From NCBI GenBank assembly GCA_958296345.1, contig CATQIJ010000010.1, forward strand, positions 62,001 through 126,000: a stretch of DNA of 64,000 bases. Direction: 5' to 3'. Both the position numbers and the translations under genes were made by a program. Numbering within the stretch: position 1 is the stretch's first letter; every line of letters begins with the position of its first letter. Of the stretch, positions 8,022 through 15,165 are shown piece by piece. The notes beneath the pieces were generated by a model. That model did not search any database and was not told the DNA's origin. It was given only the letters and a program-made list of their open reading frames with translations. The stretch is from an uncultured Rhizobiaceae bacterium (GTDB lineage Bacteria; Pseudomonadota; Alphaproteobacteria; Rhizobiales; Rhizobiaceae).

Positions 8022-9584
8022 TTGTTTCTTAGTGAGTTTGATAAAGAAACGCTAGAAGTTTTAAATAATGATTGGCCTTTATGGGCAAGATTAAAACAAC
8101 GCCCCCCGCTTTGTGATTGGCGAACATGGTTGATATTGGGTGGGCGTGGCGCTGGTAAAACTCGTACTGGCGCAGAATGGTTGAAAGGTATAGCGCTTGC
8201 TGATCCTCACTATCCAGGATGCAGTGGTGGCAGAGTGGCGGTGATTGGCACAAGCTATGATGATATGCGCGATGTCATGATTGAGGGTGAATCTGGTTTG
8301 CTTGCCATTCATAAAAAATCGGAAAGGCCGCAATGGATTTCTTCGAGAAAAGAATTAATCTGGAATAATGGAACTGTAGGAAAGTTGTTTTCGTCTGCTA
8401 ATCCTGAAGGTTTACGCGGCAATCAATTTGGAGCTGCCTGGGCGGACGAAGTCTGCAAGTGGTCAAACGTAGAGCAGACTTGGGTTATGCTTCAATTTTG
8501 TTTGAGGTTAGGTAATAATCCAAGGCAGGTCGTTACCACAACACTAAAGCCTTTAAAGCTTTTAAAGAAATTAATGAAAGACCCAACGACGATAACAGTG
8601 CGCTCAACAACGTCTGGAGGCGATCGTGCAAGCCAGGCATTTTCGCGAAACCCAGTGGTATATCGTTGTATTAGAATGATTAGTGAAGCAGCCAGTTCTA
8701 TGCCTTTTGCTGTACGTGAAAACAGAGCAGAGTTAAATGAGCATCCATTGTTAGATATCTTATCAAAACCAAATGCGAGACAGTCAGGCCCAAAATTTTT
8801 GGAGTGTCTATATGGTCATTTATTGATTGCAGGAAATGTATTTTTGACAAAGATTGAAGTTGCTGAAGAACTTCGTGAGATCCATATTCTAGACCCAGTT
8901 AAAGTGCGTCCAATATTAGACGAAAAAGGTTGGCCTAAGTCTTATGAACACGTAACAGGATCAAGAGTTACGCGATATGAGTTAGATGAAATTCTACATC
9001 TAGCTTTATTTAATCCATCAGATGATGTGAATGGACTTTCACCACTATCATCTGCCCATATGGCATTAGATATTCATAATTCTGCAAGCAATTGGAATAA
9101 GGCATTACTTGATAATTCAGCACGTCCTTCTGGAGCATTAGTATATTCATCTTCTGAAGGAGAGAACTTAACTGACGAGCAGTTCAGTCGCTTAAAAGGT
9201 GAGCTTGAAGAAGGTTACACTGGTTCAACTAGAGCCGGCCGACCTATGCTTTTGGAAGGTGGCCTTGATTGGAAAGCAATGGGGTACAGCCCCCGTGATA
9301 TGGATTTCATGCAGGCAAAAAATGGGGCCGCGCGCGAAATTGCCTTAGCCTTTGGTGTGCCGCCCATGCTACTTGGTATTCCTGGTGACAATACTTATTC
9401 AAATTACCAAGAAGCTAACCGTGCATTCTGGAGGCAAACTGTTTTGCCTCTCGCTAACAAGACCGCTTGCGATATTGGAAACTGGCTTGCAAGTGATTTT
9501 GGTGAAAGTGTTGCTTTGATACCAAATATGGAAAGTGTGGATGCGCTAGCTTCAGACCGAGAAGGGTTATCCATTAGAGCTTAA
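8022..9584 (+). pseudogene. Chimeric GTA remnant: terminase large subunit ATPase joined in frame to portal protein
   Basis: Residues 1 to about 197 are the ATPase half of a GTA/phage large terminase: Walker A GGRGAGKT (40-47), Walker B AAWADE (138-143) and the VVTTTLKP coupling motif (170-177). The text then switches without a stop to a portal protein, from about residue 205 (NPVVYRCIRMISEAA) through LLDNSARPSG and AFGVPPMLLGIPGDNTYSNYQEA to DALASDREGL. Missing are the terminase nuclease domain, the start of the portal and the portal C-terminus. In known GTAs these are separate genes (g2, g3). The simplest reading is an internal deletion that happened to preserve frame. The TTG start directly follows the previous stop. 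A functional fusion is unlikely because no nuclease remains. Confidence 0.85.
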
Positions 9585-10029
9585 AGACAATGAAGTAGGG
9601 ATTGCTCAAAATTGGAGAGTAGGGCTAGCTCGTGATAATAAATCATCTGCAAGTTATCTAGCTTTAGCGCATACATATAATGTACGTAGCAGACTTTTGC
9701 TCAGTCCAGTTCATTTACAGTTTAAAAAATCAGAAGCAGGGAATTTTAATGTTTCGTGGATAAGGCGAGGATCAGTCAACGCTGATTCTTGGGGTGGCGT
9801 TGAAATACCATTTGATGCATTTGAAGAAAAATACTGTATTTCTATTCTTGATGCAGAAGGGCTTGTAAAGCGCGAAGCGTATTCTATTTCTCCATCCTTC
9901 TCATACACCAATCAGATGTATGTATCTGACTTTGGTAGTGGGAACCCTGACTTCATAATTGCTGTGGCTCAATTGAGTAATAGTGGCATTTCAGGTTCTT
10001 ACAACAAAATTAAAATTACTAACACTTAA
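9550..10029 (+). pseudogene. C-terminal remnant of GTA host-specificity/tail protein gp15
   Basis: A frame shifted relative to the portal remnant is open from 9550 and has no proper start. Its product reads like the end of the large GTA gp15 protein: WRVGLARDN, then LLSPVHLQ, then SWIRRGSVNADSW and a final MYVSDFGSG...IAVAQLS block. The RR-x3-D-x-DSW and PVH features are characteristic of this C-terminus. Between portal and gp15 a GTA normally carries the protease, capsid, adaptor and tail genes, all absent here. The junction lies near 9560-9575. A TTG at 9697 could give a 110-residue product, but expression is doubtful. Confidence 0.8.
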
Positions 10030-10046
10030 ATAAAAAGGAATTATCT

Positions 10047-10253
10047 ATGGTTGAAGAAAAAAATTGGTATGAGTCGAAAACGATTTGGGGAGCATTGCTT
10101 GCTATAGGAGCTTCCTTTATGGGGGTGTTTGGCGTCTCAATTGATACTGTAGCACAGGCTGATTTAGCTGACGCAATGATACAATTAATTGGTGCAATTG
10201 GTGCCATGACAGCAATTTACGGCAGACTATCTGCTACAGATATTATTTCCTAG
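10047..10253 (+). CDS. Small holin-like membrane protein
   Basis: The 68-residue protein begins MVEEKNWYESKTIWGALLA and has two hydrophobic segments (about 12-30 and 43-60) separated by an acidic stretch. It resembles the short 'ESKTIWG' membrane proteins common in alphaproteobacterial phages, often described as holin-like. A typical ribosome-binding site (AAAAGGAATT) precedes the ATG. It follows the gp15 remnant by 17 bp and may be a surviving lysis gene of the GTA or a linked prophage. The holin role is inferred. Confidence 0.55.
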   Translation: MVEEKNWYESKTIWGALLAIGASFMGVFGVSIDTVAQADLADAMIQLIGAIGAMTAIYGRLSATDIIS

Positions 10254-10268
10254 CTTGGAAATAATATC

Positions 10269-10484
10269 ATGATTAGTTTTTTGCATTCTCTTTTCTCATT
10301 ATTTCCTCAATTCATGAGAGCGTTTGAGAAGTATCAATCAGATAAACAAAAAAAATCAGAAAGTGACCAACGCAATAAGGCTGACGCTTATGATAAACTT
10401 AAAAAAGCTATTAAAGCACGAAATCTTGCTCGTGAGTCTAATGCCGCTGATAACCTCATGTCAGATGATGGATATCGACGTTAG
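10269..10484 (+). CDS. Small phage-associated protein, possible spanin-like
   Basis: The 71-residue protein has a hydrophobic N-terminal segment (about 1-18) followed by a highly charged helical stretch (QSDKQKKSESDQRNKADAYD) and ends SDDGYRR. A membrane anchor plus a coiled-coil-like charged region, directly after a holin-like gene, recalls inner-membrane spanins or similar phage accessory proteins. I do not recognise a named family, so the role is a guess from position and shape. Confidence 0.45.
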   Translation: MISFLHSLFSLFPQFMRAFEKYQSDKQKKSESDQRNKADAYDKLKKAIKARNLARESNAADNLMSDDGYRR

Positions 10485-10570
10485 TAATAAAATAATTGGT
10501 ATTGTTTTGCGTTCATACCTATTACTTGGTCGCAAGATGATACGCAGAAAACGATCATTCAAATAAAGCA

Positions 10571-10598
10571 ACACAATGCAGTCTGGACTGCATTGTGT
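10571..10598. repeat. Perfect 12-bp inverted repeat (hairpin) after the GTA remnant
   Basis: ACACAATGCAGT (10571-10582) and ACTGCATTGTGT (10587-10598) are perfect complements with a 4-base loop. No T-tract follows on the plus strand. It may act as a weak terminator for the lysis-like genes or protect an RNA 3' end. Confidence 0.6.
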
Positions 10599-10660
10599 GA
10601 CAATAAACATAATACGAAACTTAAATAATATTCATTTTTGGTTCAGATAAAGCGTGTTAT

Positions 10661-10909
10661 ATGTGGCGAATGAAATTACTAAAACCAATCATACTAGCTG
10701 CTTTTTCCGCTACATTATTTGCAACACCAGCGTTTGCTGATGCATGTAGCAATGCTGCGCGTGCTATGGTTGATGGTAATCCTAAAGCTACTTTGTTGTC
10801 AGTAAAATCGAAAAAAGGCAGCAACGGATCAGTAACATGCGAAGCGCGTATTAAAATATCATCAGACACCACAGCGCCTCGCATTGTTGTTAAGAAGTTT
10901 AAACCTTAA
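10661..10909 (+). CDS. feuN: Small periplasmic protein in front of feuP (FeuN-like)
   Basis: The 82-residue protein carries a clear Sec signal peptide (hydrophobic core AAFSATLFATPAFA, cleavage after AFA). The mature domain of about 55 residues has two Cys (ADACSNAA... and VTCEARIKI) that could form a disulphide. It lies 20 bp before a FeuP-type response regulator. In Sinorhizobium the small periplasmic protein FeuN is encoded at the same place and restrains FeuQ-FeuP signalling; I infer the same role here. The name rests on position, size and signal peptide rather than on a sequence motif. The ATG at 10670 is an alternative start. Confidence 0.55.
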   Translation: MWRMKLLKPIILAAFSATLFATPAFADACSNAARAMVDGNPKATLLSVKSKKGSNGSVTCEARIKISSDTTAPRIVVKKFKP

Positions 10910-10929
10910 GAATATTACAGGAACAATAA

Positions 10930-11592
10930 GTGCGCATATTAATTGTTGAAGATGACTTAGAACTAAACCGTCAATTAGAAGAGGCTTGCCTTGAAGCTGG
11001 CTATGTTGTTGATAAGGCGCATGATGGCGAAGAAGGCCACTTTCTTGGGGATACTGAGCCCTATGATGCTGTGATTCTAGATATTGGTCTTCCGATAATG
11101 GATGGAATTACCGTTCTTGAAAAATGGCGTAAAGCTGAACGTAAAATGCCTGTGCTTATGTTGACGGCTAGAGACCGTTGGAGTGATAAAGTTGCAGGCA
11201 TTGATGCTGGAGCTGATGATTACCTTGCAAAGCCTTTTCATATAGAAGAAGTACTTGCACGCTTACGCGCGCTTATTCGCCGTTCAACTGGTCATGCATC
11301 ATCAGAGTTAGTTTGTGGTGATATTGTTTTAGATACACGAACTTCTAAAGTCACATATCAAGAGAAGCCAGTTAAGCTTACGTCACATGAGCTGCGTTTA
11401 TTATCTTACTTGCTTCATCATCCTGGTGAGATAATTTCCAGAACAGAATTAACAGAACATCTTTACGATCAGGATTTTGATAAAGACTCAAATACAATTG
11501 AAGTTTTTGTTGGCCGGTTACGTAAGAAATTAAACACAGATTTTGTTGAAACTGTTCGTGGCCTTGGATATCGGTTGCAAGAAACAGAATGA
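10930..11592 (+). CDS. feuP: OmpR-family response regulator, FeuP-like
   Basis: This 220-residue DNA-binding response regulator starts with GTG. The receiver domain (1-115) has the acidic pair EDD at the N-terminus, the phospho-acceptor Asp in VILDIGLP, and conserved Thr (MLTARDRWSDK) and Lys (LAKPFH). The winged-helix effector (about 125-220) has RTELTEHLYDQ and NTIEVFVGRLRKKL. The ARDRWSDKVAGIDAGADDYLAKPFH region is the wording usual for rhizobial FeuP and related PhoP proteins. It shares four bases with the kinase gene behind it. FeuP controls envelope and cyclic glucan export genes in rhizobia; its targets here are unknown. Confidence 0.8.
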   Translation: MRILIVEDDLELNRQLEEACLEAGYVVDKAHDGEEGHFLGDTEPYDAVILDIGLPIMDGITVLEKWRKAERKMPVLMLTARDRWSDKVAGIDAGADDYLAKPFHIEEVLARLRALIRRSTGHASSELVCGDIVLDTRTSKVTYQEKPVKLTSHELRLLSYLLHHPGEIISRTELTEHLYDQDFDKDSNTIEVFVGRLRKKLNTDFVETVRGLGYRLQETE

Positions 11593-12971
11593 GTTTGTCC
11601 TTTCTAAGCCGTATCAAGTTTTTGCCAAATACACTTGCCTTACGTCTTTTTATTCTATCATCTCTAGCTGCAGTAATAGGTGTTTTAATAGTCGCTTTTG
11701 TTATCTCGCAAGAATACCGTCATAATGCAGAAGCACGTTTAAACGATGTCTTAGTAGCTAATGTTTTCAACCTTATGGGAACATTTGAGGTTGATCAGAA
11801 CGGAGAATTAATGGGGCTTCCTGATTTAGGAGATTCTCGTTATAATCTATTTGACTCAGGTTATTATTGGTCCGTAGAAAAAGTTGGTGAGCAAGCTTCG
11901 CGGATATCAAGTATTTCGCTAGCAGATCAAAAAATAATAATTCCACCTACTATTGAATTAGATCAAACCTTCCAACGCAGTTTTGAGATGGTAGATAAAA
12001 TTGGTCAAATGCTTCAAGGTTTAGAAGCTCAAGTATTTCTAGGTGAAGGCGATGAGCTTTATAGTTTTCGCATAACAGCAAATAAAAGCTCTCTTAATGA
12101 AGAAATTGCGAGCTTTCGAGATCGATTAGCTTTGATACTCTCAATATTTGCCTTTTCTATTGTACTTGCCACATACCTATTAGTACGACTTGGTTTGAAA
12201 CCAATTTCTAGAGCTGTTGAGACGCTAGGCAAAGTTAGAAGAGGCGAGGCATCAAGAATTGACGGTGAATATCCAGAAGAAATTGAGCCACTTATCTCGC
12301 AAACTAATGCGCTTATTGAATCAAATAATACCATTGTTGAGCGAGCCAGAACACAAGTTGGTAATCTTGCTCATTCTCTAAAAACACCACTCGCAGTGAT
12401 GCAGAATGAATTGCCTAAACTACCAAAAGAAAAACAACCTATCTTCAAAGAGCAATTAGAAACTATGCGTAGCCAGGTGCAAGTCTATTTAGATCGCGCT
12501 CGCATATCTGCAAGGAGTTCTACTTCAATCGCTAATACACCGTTGTTTCCAGTTCTAGAAAAACTTTCTAGTGTTGTTTCAAAGCTTAATCCTTCAACAG
12601 ATATTGATAGTAATTTTGATGATGAAGGTTTGATTTTTGAAGGTGAGGAACATGACCTTCAAGAGATTTTAGGTAACCTGATTGAGAATGCTGCCAAGTA
12701 TGCAAGTTTAGCCATGAAAATTAGCGCCAGCCTATCTGATGGTAAGTTACGAATTATTGTAGAAGATGATGGAATGGGAATGTCTGTTCAAGATATTAAA
12801 AAAGCAGAAAAGCGCGGTGGCCGTGTTGATGAAGGAAAGGTTGGTTGGGGACTAGGTTTATCTATTGTTCGCGATATTGTTGATGAATATGACGGCAATT
12901 TTAAACTATCAAAGTCTTCTATGGGCGGACTTAAAGCTGTTGTTTTATTGCCCGGCAGAAAAGAAATATAG
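11589..12971 (+). CDS. feuQ: Sensor histidine kinase, FeuQ-like
   Basis: The 460-residue inner-membrane kinase has two transmembrane segments (about 16-38 and 180-202) flanking a periplasmic sensor region. A HAMP-like linker and the H box VGNLAHSLKTPLAVMQNE follow, then an HATPase domain with NLIENAAKYA, DDGMGM and GWGLGLSIV. The NLAHSLKTPL form of the H box is typical of PhoQ/FeuQ kinases. The gene overlaps feuP by four bases (ATGA), so both are translated together. The FeuN-like periplasmic protein upstream is its probable regulator. Confidence 0.8.
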   Translation: MSLSFLSRIKFLPNTLALRLFILSSLAAVIGVLIVAFVISQEYRHNAEARLNDVLVANVFNLMGTFEVDQNGELMGLPDLGDSRYNLFDSGYYWSVEKVGEQASRISSISLADQKIIIPPTIELDQTFQRSFEMVDKIGQMLQGLEAQVFLGEGDELYSFRITANKSSLNEEIASFRDRLALILSIFAFSIVLATYLLVRLGLKPISRAVETLGKVRRGEASRIDGEYPEEIEPLISQTNALIESNNTIVERARTQVGNLAHSLKTPLAVMQNELPKLPKEKQPIFKEQLETMRSQVQVYLDRARISARSSTSIANTPLFPVLEKLSSVVSKLNPSTDIDSNFDDEGLIFEGEEHDLQEILGNLIENAAKYASLAMKISASLSDGKLRIIVEDDGMGMSVQDIKKAEKRGGRVDEGKVGWGLGLSIVRDIVDEYDGNFKLSKSSMGGLKAVVLLPGRKEI

Positions 12972-13043
12972 TCACTAAATCTTCCTAATTTAAACATTAT
13001 CAATACCTATTTTCTATAAAGCTGAGGAATAAGGATAAGTACT

Positions 13044-13484
13044 ATGCGCAAACTAAAAACATCATTCATAGCTACTATACTAGCAGGCGCGCTCGCTTTA
13101 GCTGGGTGCCAAGCTAGTAATGAAACAATTGGGCAAGCAACTGGCGCAGTTGCCGGTGGAACAGGCCGTATAGCAGCAACAATCGTTGGAGCGCTTGCTG
13201 GTGGCGTCATTGGCGGCGCTATTGGGCGAGGTTTAGATACTCGTAGTAAAAATGCCGCGCTTACAGCTGAATATAATGCATTAGAACGTGGACCTGTAGG
13301 TCAGCCAGTCGCATGGCAAGGAACGAATGGCACTTATGGTCAGGTGGTTCCGCAACAGCCTTATCAGGTTGGAAGTCAAAATTGCCGTCGTTATACACAT
13401 ACAATATACGTTGATGGTACTCCACAGGAAGCAAGTGGTACCGCATGCCGTAATCCTGACGGTACATGGCAGCCTCTTAACTAG
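13044..13484 (+). CDS. Glycine-zipper outer membrane lipoprotein (17-kDa antigen type)
   Basis: The 146-residue protein has a lipoprotein signal with the lipobox LAGC, so Cys21 is probably lipidated. A glycine-rich zipper follows (AGGTGRIAATIVGALAGGVIGG, about 50-70). The C-terminal domain carries CRRYTHTIYVDGTPQEASGTACR, the RT0821/Lpp0805-like surface antigen domain with two Cys. It is predicted to sit in the outer membrane, with structural function unknown. It stands alone between feuQ and the ccm operon. Confidence 0.8.
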   Translation: MRKLKTSFIATILAGALALAGCQASNETIGQATGAVAGGTGRIAATIVGALAGGVIGGAIGRGLDTRSKNAALTAEYNALERGPVGQPVAWQGTNGTYGQVVPQQPYQVGSQNCRRYTHTIYVDGTPQEASGTACRNPDGTWQPLN

Positions 13485-13594
13485 CCTAACTTCACAATCC
13501 CTCGCAATTATTTGATTGTGGCAAAGCGTCCAATTTGCACTTATATTCAGTATTTAGCTTTTGTTTTTATGAAGTACTCTATAGACATTCTTAA

Positions 13595-14716
13595 ATGACA
13601 TTTTGGATTTTAACATTAATATTAGCTGCCATTGCAATGGGGTTTGTTTGCTTTCCATTGTTCAGTTCAAATCTACCTTCAAGAAGTGAGTTAGATAGTG
13701 AACAAACATTATATAAAGCAAGGCTCTTAGAAATTGAAAAAGATTTAGAACTAGGCAGGTTAGATGAGCTTTCTGCGCAAGCTGCTAAATCAGAAGAGGC
13801 ACGCAAACTTATCAAGTCATCTGAATTTAGTAAGCAACCCTCTGTACCGAGAAGAAATAAATTTCTAGTATTGTTAGCGGCCATATCATTGCCCCTATTT
13901 TCAATTCCATTTTATTACATAACAGGTTCTCCTGATGTAATTTCCCCTCCTCAGCAAGTCAGTAGCGATTCAAGTCAACCTTCCATGCAGGAATTACTTA
14001 AAGTCGCAGAAAAACGCCTTCAATCTAATCCTGATGATACTAAGGGTTGGAAAGTTGTTGGCCCTGTTTATATGAGAATGAGACGTTATGAAGATGCTAT
14101 AAAAGCATATCAAAATATCATTCGAGTTGAAGGTAGAAATCCCGAGTATCTTTTGAAATTAGCGGACGTTCATATTGAGCAAACTCAAGGACAAATTAAT
14201 GATGAAGCAAAGATGTTAATTCATGAAGTTTTATCAATTGATGAAGAGCATTCAATCGCCAAATTTTACACAGGTATAATTGCTCTCCAAAGTGATAAAC
14301 CAGATGAAACAATGCGTATCTGGCAAGGTATGATTGATAATGCAAAGGGTGATGAGGAATGGTTGCCAGTTGTAAGAGGTCGTGTTGCAGAATTACGTGC
14401 GCTAGAAAAACAAACAAAACTTCCTGCTTTGAATGAAGAGAAAATCAAGGCTGTAGAAGAAATGAACCCTGAAGATCGAAAAGCCATGATCGGTCAGATG
14501 GTGTCTAATTTAGCTGAAAAATTAGAAGATGACCCAGATAATAAACAAGGTTGGGAAAGATTAATTCGCTCCTATATTATCTTAGGAAGAAGCGACGATG
14601 CTGAGGCCGCTTTAACGAGCGCTACTCGACAGTTTTCTAATGATAAAGCATTCATAGCCTTTCTCAAAAATATGATACAATCCCAAAATAATTCTTCAAA
14701 TGGTGGTGAGCAATGA
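13595..14716 (+). CDS. ccmI: Cytochrome c maturation protein CcmI
   Basis: This 373-residue apocytochrome chaperone holds c-type apoproteins for haem attachment. Two membrane segments (about 2-22 and 90-108) flank a cytoplasmic region with the typical LLEIEKDLELGRL segment. The periplasmic part contains TPR repeats (for example KGWKVVGPVYMRMRRYEDAIKAY around 150-180). It is the first gene of ccmI-ccmE-ccmF-ccmH and overlaps ccmE by four bases. Confidence 0.9.
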   Translation: MTFWILTLILAAIAMGFVCFPLFSSNLPSRSELDSEQTLYKARLLEIEKDLELGRLDELSAQAAKSEEARKLIKSSEFSKQPSVPRRNKFLVLLAAISLPLFSIPFYYITGSPDVISPPQQVSSDSSQPSMQELLKVAEKRLQSNPDDTKGWKVVGPVYMRMRRYEDAIKAYQNIIRVEGRNPEYLLKLADVHIEQTQGQINDEAKMLIHEVLSIDEEHSIAKFYTGIIALQSDKPDETMRIWQGMIDNAKGDEEWLPVVRGRVAELRALEKQTKLPALNEEKIKAVEEMNPEDRKAMIGQMVSNLAEKLEDDPDNKQGWERLIRSYIILGRSDDAEAALTSATRQFSNDKAFIAFLKNMIQSQNNSSNGGEQ

Positions 14717-15165
14717 CACGTAAGCAAAAGCGGTTTTTAGGTATTGGCGTTATTGGTGCTGTAATTGGTTTAGCAATTCTTTTAGTAAGCATTGCTTTAC
14801 GTGATGAAATCGTATTTTTTTACGATCCAACAGAAGTCGTGAGCGGGACAAAAGTTTTACCCGGACAAAATTTTAGAATTGGTGGTCTTGTGCAAGATGG
14901 CAGTGTCGTAAAACAAGATACAAAAATATCTTTTGTTGTGACTGATGGAGAAAATAGTATTCCAGTAAGTTTCGAAGGGATTTTACCTGATCTGTTTCGT
15001 GAGGGCCAAGGTGTTATTGCGGAAGGTGCAATGGATACGCAAGGGCGATTTATTGCGCAAAGTATTTTAGCCAAGCATGATGAAAATTACATTCCAAAAG
15101 AGCTGGAAGGTGTCTTGAAAGATAAGGATGTCTGGAAGGGCAATGAAAGTGAGAATAATTCATGA
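14713..15165 (+). CDS. ccmE: Cytochrome c maturation haem chaperone CcmE
   Basis: This 150-residue periplasmic haem chaperone has one N-terminal anchor (about 8-28) and an OB-fold domain. The haem-binding His and its partner Tyr are present in LAKHDENYIP (about residues 118-127). It receives haem from CcmC and passes it to CcmF/CcmH. Start and stop overlap ccmI and ccmF by four bases each, which implies translational coupling. ccmABCD are not in this window. Confidence 0.95.
   Translation: MTRKQKRFLGIGVIGAVIGLAILLVSIALRDEIVFFYDPTEVVSGTKVLPGQNFRIGGLVQDGSVVKQDTKISFVVTDGENSIPVSFEGILPDLFREGQGVIAEGAMDTQGRFIAQSILAKHDENYIPKELEGVLKDKDVWKGNESENNS

Noticed and set aside
8022-9584. Natural terminase-portal fusion enzyme
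   Set aside because: The nuclease half of the terminase and both portal ends are missing, which is more consistent with deletion than with a working fusion; kept only as a finding to test.
7680-10500. Active prophage
   Set aside because: No integrase, capsid, tail, replication genes or attachment sites are visible; terminase and portal are truncated.
10324-10566. 80-codon frame overlapping the spanin-like gene
   Set aside because: It overlaps the better frame at 10269-10484 that has a membrane anchor and charged helix, and has low-complexity basic text only.
13485-13594. CACAATC...GATTGTG hairpin as terminator
   Set aside because: Short stem with a 12-nt loop and no T-tract; too weak to list.
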